NCBI GenBank assembly: GCA_007133875.1
Contig: SLLW01000309.1
Coordinates: 1 to 5,686 of the forward strand
DNA from: Balneolales bacterium
Lineage (GTDB): Bacteria; Bacteroidota; Rhodothermia; Balneolales; Natronogracilivirgulaceae
Direction of reading: 5' to 3'
Length of the DNA: 5,686 nucleotides
This document shows positions 1 through 5,686 of the stretch, in pieces. Position 1 is the first letter of the stretch, and each line of letters opens with the position of its first letter. Below the pieces are notes generated by a model, which worked only from the letters and a program-made list of their open reading frames with translations, did not search any database and was not told where the DNA came from. The position numbers were made by a program, and so were the translations under genes.

Positions 1-267
1 AATCAGCCTGGCAAAGGGGATCCGGTCGCAGGTATCCTCTTTGAATTCGGTCTGTGCGAAGCCCGGCCTGGAACGCAGGGCTGTTTTATACTCGCTGATC
101 GCGTCCGGCGGCCCGGCCAGCGTGCCGTTAATCCCTTCATCCGAAATATAGACCCGCCCCATCAGACCAAGGCCGGCACAGAGCCGCTTGTGTTCGGCGA
201 CCCAGTCATCGGGTTTGTCGATGGCGGCAAACTGATAGTATAGTATGACGGTAAACGGGGAATCCAT
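1..267 (-). CDS. trhO: tRNA uridine(34) hydroxylase TrhO family (YceA/UPF0176), N-terminal part, cut by left edge
   Basis: The 89 visible residues match the N-terminal domain of the TrhO family, rhodanese-related enzymes that hydroxylate C5 of the wobble uridine in some tRNAs using molecular oxygen. They act in the cytoplasm. Visible landmarks are the opening strand with ILYYQF (residues 8-13), the ELC-like helix ending in EHKRLC (25-30), the loop GLMGRVYIS (34-42), and the family hallmark DEGINGTLAG (43-52). The segment EFKEDTCDRIPFARL (74-88) leads towards the rhodanese domain. That domain, with its catalytic cysteine, lies beyond the left edge, so activity cannot be judged. ATG at 267 is chosen because homology begins almost at once. 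The frame stays open upstream to about 403, but no further ATG, GTG or TTG occurs there. No Shine-Dalgarno sequence precedes it. The gene is transcribed divergently from the metalloprotease genes and is probably an independent housekeeping unit. Confidence 0.88.
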   Translation of the reverse strand, partial: MDSPFTVILYYQFAAIDKPDDWVAEHKRLCAGLGLMGRVYISDEGINGTLAGPPDAISEYKTALRSRPGFAQTEFKEDTCDRIPFARLI

Positions 268-360
268 ATAAAGTGCCCGGCCGGTGATGTTTGGTTGAAC
301 GATGTCGATCCGTAAAAATAACGATAAACTGCGAAAAATCAGGAAATTTAACGTACTGTC

Positions 361-389
361 TTGGTAAAGCGGTTTGGCAGTGCTAAATT
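361..389 (+). promoter_or_regulatory. Weak candidate promoter for the first metalloprotease gene
   Basis: TTGGTA at 361-366 and TAAATT at 384-389 are separated by 17 bases and each matches the sigma70 hexamers at four of six positions. This would start transcription near 396, about 25 bases before the ATG at 421. The match is weak and may be chance. It is the best pair I found in the short region between the divergent genes. Confidence 0.2.
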
Positions 390-420
390 CAGTAAAACGA
401 ATCTATACGACCTTTCTTTT

Positions 421-2094
421 ATGCGCAGTGCCGCAATTTTTCTCTGTCTGATGGTTTTGGCGATCTCAGCGGATTTACAGGCTGAAACCGGGAAATCAGG
501 CAACTCCGGGGTGCCGGTCAAATGCGCGACGCCTCATTTGCTGCAATTCGAGAGGGATCCGGAGCGGGTTGATCCGAACATCCGAAAACAGATCGCGGAA
601 GCCGATGATTACGAATCCCTGGATGATCAGGTTCATTACCCGGAATCAGGCAAATTTCGTTTTGTCTACTCCACCGATGGATCCGATGCCGTTCCGTCCG
701 ATGACAGTAATGGCTCAGGTATTCCGGATTATGTGGAATGGGCTGCCGAGGCTGCCGACGAATCCTACCGAAAGCAGATTGAAGAGCTCGGATTTAGAGA
801 TCCGACCATTCACCAGGGCCTTGAGTGCGGAAACCGTATCGGTATCTGGCAGGAGGAGGTCATCACCGTGCGCTTCCGGAATTTCAATTTTTACGGTCAG
901 TTCCACACGACCAGGCCGTTTGAATTTCTGGTTCATAACAATTTTGAGAATTTTCCACCGAATACGGATCCTGACGGCAATGTTCGTGGCGCTTTGAGAG
1001 CAACGATTGCTCACGAATTCAAACATGTCATTCAGTATGCGACCAGCTGTTTTGCTGGTGATGCGTTTAGCTGGCTGGAAATTGATGCCACCATGATGGA
1101 GGATATCGTCTACCCCGAAGTCAATGACTATTACAATTACATCGAAGATTCCTATTCGGTGTTTAACACACCGCACAGAAGTGTACCAGCAGATGACATA
1201 AATGATACCTATGGTCAGGTGACCTGGGCGCTTTTTTATGCGGAGCATTTGGGGATGCACATGTGGGCGGACACCTGGAGCGCAATCGGCGAGGATCCGC
1301 ATCTTCCCATGGCCGGTGCCATGACCCGGTCGCTTTGGGAAACAAGCGGATACAGCAAAAACGAGCAGTTTGCAACGCTGCTGGCCAGGAATCATCTCTG
1401 GCACGCGCTCTCCGGATCGCGCCAGATTTTGGGATACGGGTTTCCGGATGCCGCTGTTTATCCGGATGGGTTCATGGAACAACGTCACGATCCGATGCCC
1501 GACCTCTATGAAGATACGTATCAACTCCCCGCGCTGTCCGGAATCAACCGGATATTTCATGTCGTACCGGGACGTGTCGGGGCTATTTCCCTCGAGGCAA
1601 CACACGATCACGACCATTTGGCATTCGGAATCACAGGCTATATGCGCGATGGCTCGGCCGCAGAATGGGTGATACCGGCTGATGCCGGCGGGCAAACGAG
1701 TGGTGCCACCCGATTCTCCGTCTCCGAACTGGACTCATTTGTTGTGGTGGTTGCTAATGCAGCTCATGAAGACTCACTCTCATACACCCTGAAACTGTCG
1801 GTCCAGAGTGTGCCGGAGGTGGCCACACTAAAGCACAACTTCCCGAATCCGGTCAGTACATCGCAAGGCCCGCCCCATACGACCATTGTGTTTACGGTAC
1901 CCGAGTCCGAAAAGGTCGCTATTGATCTGTATGATCTGCTCGGAAGAAGAGTGCGGCAACTTTTTGATGATGAAGTGAGTGGGGGCCGTCACGAGGTCCC
2001 TGTTGATGCCGGCGGACTCTCATCCGGCATATATATCTACCGGTTGCGAACAGCGCACGTACAAGAATCCGGTAAAATGACGTTAATACGGTAA
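421..2094 (+). CDS. Secreted HExxH zinc metalloprotease-like protein (MXAN_6640 type) with T9SS type A sorting domain
   Basis: Predicted 557-residue secreted protein. Residues 1-21 form a signal peptide: Arg2, a hydrophobic core at about 4-17, and likely cleavage after LQA. An N-terminal region carries ESGKFRFVYSTDG and the acidic loop DDSNGSGIPDYVE, typical of MXAN_6640-type putative metalloproteases. The zinc motif HEFKH spans 198-202, with Glu199 as predicted general base. WLEIDATMMED follows, and its Glu220 is the likely third zinc ligand, 18 residues after His202. VNDYYNYI and YGQVTWALFYAE follow as further family landmarks. A beta-rich domain covers about 355-465. Residues ~466-557 are a T9SS type A sorting domain (HNFPNP, LYDLLGRRV, SSGIYIYRL, KMTLIR). 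ATG at 421 is preferred over TTG at 361, because the earlier start adds 20 non-signal residues. No Shine-Dalgarno sequence is present. The next gene is a paralogue. The peptide substrate is unknown, and protease activity is inferred from the motif. Confidence 0.88.
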   Translation: MRSAAIFLCLMVLAISADLQAETGKSGNSGVPVKCATPHLLQFERDPERVDPNIRKQIAEADDYESLDDQVHYPESGKFRFVYSTDGSDAVPSDDSNGSGIPDYVEWAAEAADESYRKQIEELGFRDPTIHQGLECGNRIGIWQEEVITVRFRNFNFYGQFHTTRPFEFLVHNNFENFPPNTDPDGNVRGALRATIAHEFKHVIQYATSCFAGDAFSWLEIDATMMEDIVYPEVNDYYNYIEDSYSVFNTPHRSVPADDINDTYGQVTWALFYAEHLGMHMWADTWSAIGEDPHLPMAGAMTRSLWETSGYSKNEQFATLLARNHLWHALSGSRQILGYGFPDAAVYPDGFMEQRHDPMPDLYEDTYQLPALSGINRIFHVVPGRVGAISLEATHDHDHLAFGITGYMRDGSAAEWVIPADAGGQTSGATRFSVSELDSFVVVVANAAHEDSLSYTLKLSVQSVPEVATLKHNFPNPVSTSQGPPHTTIVFTVPESEKVAIDLYDLLGRRVRQLFDDEVSGGRHEVPVDAGGLSSGIYIYRLRTAHVQESGKMTLIR

Positions 2095-2113
2095 TGCTTC
2101 TCTGCTTATGTTG

Positions 2114-2142
2114 TTTACAGACTATAAAGAATTATTTACAAT
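2114..2142 (+). promoter_or_regulatory. Candidate sigma70-like promoter of the second metalloprotease gene
   Basis: TTTACA at 2114-2119 and TACAAT at 2137-2142 each match the sigma70 consensus at five of six positions, with the optimal 17-base spacer. The surrounding DNA is locally A/T-rich. Transcription would start near 2149 and give a leader of roughly 85 bases before the ATG at 2233. The two protease genes could therefore be expressed separately despite their tandem arrangement. Bacteroidota often use a different -33/-7 promoter type, which I did not find here, so the call stays moderate. Confidence 0.42.
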
Positions 2143-2144
2143 GG

Positions 2145-2158
2145 TATTGCTGGCAATA
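2145..2158 (+). other. Short inverted repeat at the presumed transcription start of the second protease gene
   Basis: TATTGC and GCAATA form perfect 6-base arms around a 2-base centre. The repeat lies 3-16 bases downstream of the candidate -10 box, where an operator or a leader-end hairpin would sit. No T-run follows it, so it does not look like an intrinsic terminator of the upstream gene. It could be chance in A/T-rich DNA. Confidence 0.25.
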
Positions 2159-2232
2159 ATCCCGGAAATACTGACAACACGTTGTTGTGGCCATTCCCGG
2201 TTGAGAAGATCCCGTTTTCCCAAATTTACACT

Positions 2233-4764
2233 ATGAGGCGGACATTAGCATTGGTACTGATGATGATTTGGGTCCATCCTGGTTTTATGGGAGGATGGGT
2301 CACTGCCCAGAATCCGGTTCGCTGCCACCTCCCCTTGCATGAGGAGCGTATCCCATCATCAGACATAAAAACAATGGAGCCCCTTTCGGTCTCTGCCGAT
2401 GACGATGACCTGGAAAGTTACATCTCCGAGTCGGGAAAATTCCGGATTCTCTACACCACCGAAGGCCCCGATTCGATTCCCGCTATATATGAGCCGGATC
2501 CCGAAGGCATGGATTCGACTATCCTTGTTTATGAGCCGGATCCCGAAGTACCCTATTATGTGATACAAACGGCACATTATGCCGACTCATCATACCGGTA
2601 TCAGGTGGATAGCCTGGGATTTGTGGATCCGACCGTACATCATGGCATGGGTGAATGCGGTAACCGGGCCGGTTCCTGGCAGGATACCGTCATCACCATC
2701 CGTTTCAGCAGCTTTCAGGATTTGCTCGGCGAACCGTACGGCTCATTCAATCCATCGAAACCATTTGAGTTTAGAGTCCACCGCAATTTTGACGGCTTTC
2801 CTGAAAATGATCTGGATGACAACCGGCTTGGAGCACTGAAAGCGACCATTGCCCACGAATTCAAGCATGTGATCCAGTATGCCACCAACTGTATGCAGGG
2901 AGATGCGGGCAACCGGTCATGGCTGGAAATGGATGCGACGATGATGGAGAACATCGTTCACCCCGATGTAAATGACTACTATAATTACATTAACGGGAGC
3001 CGCTCCATTTTTCACTCCCCCGAACATTCGATTCCCGCGACACATTTCAGTGATTCGTACGGCCAGGTCACCTGGATGCTCTACTTTGCAGAAGAATACG
3101 GGATAGAATTCTGGGTGGATGTGTGGGATCTGATTCACGGGAATCACATACTTCCGTTTGTGGAGGCGATGAGAACGGAACTTGTATTGCGGGGGGCTTC
3201 CTTTGAGACGGCATTTATCCGTAATCATCTGTGGCATATCGCACCGCGAGCACTGTCCGGCGGGAGTAACGGAAACGAGCAGAATCCGCCGGTTTACGGA
3301 TTCTCGGAGCAGAACCGGTATCCGATGGCCACATTTTACAAACGTTTTGATTCCCTGCCTGACTTCCCGGGAGAGGAGACGGTTGTTCCGCCGCGATCAG
3401 CCCGCTATCTGGAGTTTGATGCCGATGAGATTGGTACCGCGGGCCAGGCGGCTTTGGCGCAATTCCATGCGGGTCAGGGAGCGGGGTTGGGGATTCTGGC
3501 CCAAACCACTGCCGGCGAGCTTTTGGAATATATCATACCATCATCATTTAACAATCCGCTGCGGTATAAAATGCCGTTTTACTGGGAGGATGTGACCTGG
3601 GTGGGCATGGTCAAGGTGAACAGTTTCAGTCAGAGTCCGCTGCAGACCCAGCTTTTTGCCGGTGCCGGCCGGGAGGATGTGGAGCGGCTGCTGTATGGGG
3701 ATATCACAAAAGAGGGAGCGCTGACCAGCAACGATGCGCTGGAGATGCTGGCATTCCATCTGGATTCGGCTCCCTACTCCATGTTCGACCATTACGTTGG
3801 TGATCTGAGCGGCAACGGCGCCGTTACACACTACGATGCCGCCCTGCTTTACCGCTATCTGGACGGAGATCAAACCCCATTTCCCGCAGATTCAACCGGA
3901 ACGGGCAAGCTGCTCCCCTGGGATTCGTTTGATGAAATTAATCCGGATCAGGGAACGGTCCATCCCATTGCCAAAAATTCCGCAACCAGCGAGGTATCCG
4001 ATTCGGTTACGACAGAATTACGTATCGAAAATGAACTTGGACAGATTCTCTCTGATCACGATATGGATCTGGTTATCTCGGTGCCGGGTGCATCCGGTGC
4101 AAGCTGGAACTCCCTCTTTATTGAAATTGCAATCGATTATCCCCCACCGGGACCCGATGGCGGGTCCAACAGGATTGATCTCGAATTTCGGGATGTAGTT
4201 ACGGGCAACGGAGCGGATGTTCCGGAGGGATGGGTCTATGAGTACGATACCAATGTACTGAAATTGGCATACGCCTCTGCCGCCCCACTTGGAAACCGGA
4301 CCGGCATTTCAATCGATGATTGGCCGGATGATTTGTTAACACTGCGATGGCAGTCGGGAAGCCGGGGCAATGTCCATTTTGAAATCGTCGGTTTCGAACT
4401 TGATGAAAAGGATATTGCTTTTACGTACGAGGCGATGGATACCATATATGTGATGGGTCCGGTAGGAACCGATGACCCGGGAGAGCAGCCTCTCGCATTT
4501 GAGCTGCATCAGAATTATCCCAATCCGTTCAATCCGGAGACGACCATCTCCTTTACCCTTCCGGAACAGGAACAGGTCAGGCTGGAGGTATATGATATTA
4601 CCGGCCGGCGAGTGGCCACGCTTGCAGACGGGCCGATGCCTGCAGGACACCATTCTGTTCGTTTTGATGCCGGTAATCACACTTCCATGAGCAGCGGAGT
4701 CTACCTGTACCGAATCAGGGCCGGCGATCGTACCGATGTCCGTAAAATGACATTAATCAAATAA
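2233..4764 (+). CDS. Secreted HExxH metalloprotease-like protein with dockerin, cohesin-like and T9SS sorting domains
   Basis: Predicted 843-residue paralogue of the preceding protein. Residues 1-25 are a signal peptide (RR at 2-3, hydrophobic core, likely cleavage VTA|QN). The catalytic region carries [27 protein letters not shown] at 208-212, [11 protein letters not shown] with likely zinc ligand Glu232, VNDYYNYI and [12 protein letters not shown]. After a beta-rich domain comes a dockerin type I pair: [13 protein letters not shown] from 489 and [13 protein letters not shown] from 523. Each fits the 12-residue calcium loop and is followed by a helix ([17 protein letters not shown]). Residues ~608-740 resemble a cohesin beta-sandwich. 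Residues ~752-843 are a T9SS type A sorting domain ([44 protein letters not shown]). ATG at 2233 gives a clean signal peptide, whereas TTG at 2182 would prepend 17 polar residues. No Shine-Dalgarno sequence is seen. Expected location is the cell surface or medium, and the substrate is unknown. Confidence 0.88.
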   Translation: MRRTLALVLMMIWVHPGFMGGWVTAQNPVRCHLPLHEERIPSSDIKTMEPLSVSADDDDLESYISESGKFRILYTTEGPDSIPAIYEPDPEGMDSTILVYEPDPEVPYYVIQTAHYADSSYRYQVDSLGFVDPTVHHGMGECGNRAGSWQDTVITIRFSSFQDLLGEPYGSFNPSKPFEFRVHRNFDGFPENDLDDNRLGALKATIAHEFKHVIQYATNCMQGDAGNRSWLEMDATMMENIVHPDVNDYYNYINGSRSIFHSPEHSIPATHFSDSYGQVTWMLYFAEEYGIEFWVDVWDLIHGNHILPFVEAMRTELVLRGASFETAFIRNHLWHIAPRALSGGSNGNEQNPPVYGFSEQNRYPMATFYKRFDSLPDFPGEETVVPPRSARYLEFDADEIGTAGQAALAQFHAGQGAGLGILAQTTAGELLEYIIPSSFNNPLRYKMPFYWEDVTWVGMVKVNSFSQSPLQTQLFAGAGREDVERLLYGDITKEGALTSNDALEMLAFHLDSAPYSMFDHYVGDLSGNGAVTHYDAALLYRYLDGDQTPFPADSTGTGKLLPWDSFDEINPDQGTVHPIAKNSATSEVSDSVTTELRIENELGQILSDHDMDLVISVPGASGASWNSLFIEIAIDYPPPGPDGGSNRIDLEFRDVVTGNGADVPEGWVYEYDTNVLKLAYASAAPLGNRTGISIDDWPDDLLTLRWQSGSRGNVHFEIVGFELDEKDIAFTYEAMDTIYVMGPVGTDDPGEQPLAFELHQNYPNPFNPETTISFTLPEQEQVRLEVYDITGRRVATLADGPMPAGHHSVRFDAGNHTSMSSGVYLYRIRAGDRTDVRKMTLIK
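2488..2548 (+). repeat. Two direct copies of a 19-base unit, 42 bases apart, inside the second protease gene
   Basis: The 19-base string tatgagccggatcccgaag occurs at 2488-2506 and again exactly at 2530-2548, in the same reading frame, encoding YEPDPE twice. The 42-base period equals 14 codons. Aligned with the upstream paralogue, this protein is exactly 14 residues longer between VP/IP and the PDYV/PYYV motif, so one repeat period accounts for the whole length difference. An in-frame duplication followed by divergence is the simplest reading. Confidence 0.8.
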
Positions 4765-4766
4765 AT

Positions 4767-4794
4767 TGCTAAAAAAAGCAGCGGGGATTTTTTT
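4767..4794 (+). terminator. Possible weak terminator after the second protease gene
   Basis: Three bases after the TAA stop, an A7 run (4771-4777) can pair with a T7 run (4788-4794) around a G-rich 10-base loop. TGCT (4767-4770) can alternatively pair with AGCA (4777-4780). The T-run would resemble an intrinsic terminator tail, and the A/T symmetry could work from either side. The stem lacks G-C pairs, so strength is doubtful. Confidence 0.3.
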
Positions 4795-4862
4795 CCTGCA
4801 TGGTTCTTCATAGACTGTGACAAGATTTTTTCAGCCAATTTTGTATTAACACTCCGTTGCTC

Positions 4863-5686
4863 ATGTCACAAAAGAATTCCCATCGGGAGCATAACCCGGG
4901 CAAGACCACCCTCTCCCGCACACTTGTCGGTGCAGTCGCCGGCGACATCATTGGATCGATTTACGAAGGGAATGAGATAAAAACCACCGATTTCCCGCTT
5001 TTTTCAGAGGAATGTACATACACTGATGACACCGTAATGACGGTGGCGGTGGCTGATGCCATTCTGAATGGAAAAGATTTTGCCCGGACCCTTCATCAAT
5101 ATGGCCGGCGGTATCCGGATCGTGGATACGGCGGGATGTTCCGGGAGTGGCTATATGACAACCGGTTACAGCCCTACAACAGTTTCGGCAACGGCTCGGC
5201 GATGCGGGCGAGTCCGACCGGTTTTGCCGCACGCAATCTGGATGAGGCTCTGAGTCTGGCCCGGAAATCGGCTGAGGTGACGCACAATCATCCCGAAGGT
5301 ATAAAAGGGGCCCAATCGATTGCCGCATCAATCTTCCTGGCACGAGCCGGTACCGGAAAGGCGGAGATCCGAAAGCAGATAACCCGGATGTTCGATTATG
5401 ATTTGGATTTCACGCTGGACGAAATTCGACCGGATTATATATTTGATGTCACGTGTCAGGGCTCGGTACCACAGGCGATCGTTGCGTTTCTTGAGAGCAG
5501 GGATCTGGAAGATGCGATACGTCTGGCGATCTCCATCGGTGGTGACAGCGACACCATTGCCTGCATGGCCGGCAGCATTGCCGCGGCCTGGTACCAGGAA
5601 ATTCCGGATGAAATTATCGAGCGCGTCAGCTCCATCCTGCCTCCGGCATTTATTGAGATATTGGACCGGTTTGATCAAGAAGTCGT
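4863..5686 (+). CDS. ADP-ribosylglycohydrolase (DraG/ARH fold), C-terminus cut by right edge
   Basis: The 274 visible codons encode a cytoplasmic ADP-ribosylglycohydrolase, a family that removes ADP-ribose from modified proteins or other acceptors using a two-magnesium centre. Landmarks in order are GAVAGDIIGSIYEG (23-36), YTDDTVMTVAVADA (53-66), GYGGMFREWL (88-97), YNSFGNGSAMRASP (105-118), AEVTHNHPEGIKGAQ and SIGGDSDTIACMAGSIAAAWY with Asp228, Asp230 and Thr231. Thr54, Asp55, Asp56, Asp228, Asp230 and Thr231 are the predicted metal ligands. All are present, so the enzyme looks intact. Family members are often about 250-300 residues, so only a short tail should be missing. ATG at 4863 is chosen. 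It leaves 16 residues before the first conserved block, and a TTG lies two codons upstream. No Shine-Dalgarno sequence is visible. It lies 98 bases after the protease gene, in the same direction. No ADP-ribosyltransferase is visible as a partner, so the substrate is unknown. Confidence 0.93.
   Translation, partial: MSQKNSHREHNPGKTTLSRTLVGAVAGDIIGSIYEGNEIKTTDFPLFSEECTYTDDTVMTVAVADAILNGKDFARTLHQYGRRYPDRGYGGMFREWLYDNRLQPYNSFGNGSAMRASPTGFAARNLDEALSLARKSAEVTHNHPEGIKGAQSIAASIFLARAGTGKAEIRKQITRMFDYDLDFTLDEIRPDYIFDVTCQGSVPQAIVAFLESRDLEDAIRLAISIGGDSDTIACMAGSIAAAWYQEIPDEIIERVSSILPPAFIEILDRFDQEV

Noticed and set aside
361..420. TTG at 361 as start of the first protease
   Set aside because: It would put about 20 polar and basic residues before a good signal peptide that begins exactly at ATG 421.
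715..1695. A 326-codon open frame on the minus strand inside the first protease gene
   Set aside because: It lies wholly antisense to a well-supported coding region, has no recognisable domain, and is rich in residues expected from reading this gene backwards.
2182..2232. TTG at 2182 as start of the second protease
   Set aside because: ATG at 2233 directly begins an RR-plus-hydrophobic signal peptide. The earlier start also overlaps the small inverted repeat and the predicted leader.
18..2630. GGATCC appears about eight times in the first 2.6 kb, more than expected by chance
   Set aside because: Most copies fall in coding DNA as GAT-CC(N) Asp-Pro or as flanking Gly/Arg/Asp codons, two of them in the 19-base repeat. 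Codon and dipeptide preference explains them better than a functional site.
4817..4849. Possible promoter for the ADP-ribosylglycohydrolase: GTGACA at 4817-4822 with TATTAA at 4844-4849, or CAATTTTG at 4836-4843 as a Bacteroidota-like -7 box
   Set aside because: The first pair has a 21-base spacer, which is too long. The second has no TTG at the right distance upstream. The 98-base gap probably holds a promoter, but I cannot place it.
4863..5686. A toxin-antitoxin or defence role for the ADP-ribosylglycohydrolase, as in DarT/DarG-type pairs
   Set aside because: No ADP-ribosyltransferase lies in the window, the protein is of the DraG/ARH type rather than a macrodomain, and its neighbour is a secreted protease.

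Overview
This 5.7 kb window looks like a chromosomal segment from a bacterium of the Bacteroidota/FCB group, most likely a Balneolota- or Rhodothermota-type lineage. Three things support this. Two secreted proteins end in type A type IX secretion (T9SS) sorting domains, one with the classic NYPNPFNP opening, and this export system is restricted to that group. None of the four genes has a Shine-Dalgarno sequence before its start, which is usual there. Base composition is moderate, roughly half G+C by eye. The lineage below phylum level is inference.

Layout. Positions 1-267, minus strand: the first 89 residues of a tRNA uridine hydroxylase of the TrhO (YceA/UPF0176) family, running off the left edge. 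Positions 268-420: a short divergent intergenic region. Positions 421-2094, plus strand: a secreted HExxH zinc metalloprotease-like protein of the MXAN_6640 type with a C-terminal T9SS sorting domain. Positions 2095-2232: an intergenic region with a good sigma70-like promoter and a small hairpin. Positions 2233-4764, plus strand: a larger tandem paralogue of the same metalloprotease, with a dockerin type I pair and a cohesin-like beta domain inserted before its sorting domain. Positions 4765-4862: an intergenic region with an A-tract/T-tract hairpin. Positions 4863-5686, plus strand: an ADP-ribosylglycohydrolase (DraG/ARH fold) running off the right edge near its expected C-terminus. No gene-free stretch exceeds 300 bases, and I see no tRNA, rRNA, CRISPR array or mobile element.

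How the genes relate. The two central genes are clear tandem paralogues. Both are predicted to cross the inner membrane by the Sec pathway, then the outer membrane by T9SS, and to act at the cell surface or outside the cell. Their catalytic regions align almost without gaps, but their tails differ: the first is protease, beta domain and sorting tail, while the second adds dockerin and cohesin-like modules. That module pair in one secreted protease is the most interesting feature, because it could allow self-association or assembly with other surface proteins. The flanking trhO-like and ADP-ribosylglycohydrolase genes encode cytoplasmic enzymes with no evident functional link to the proteases.
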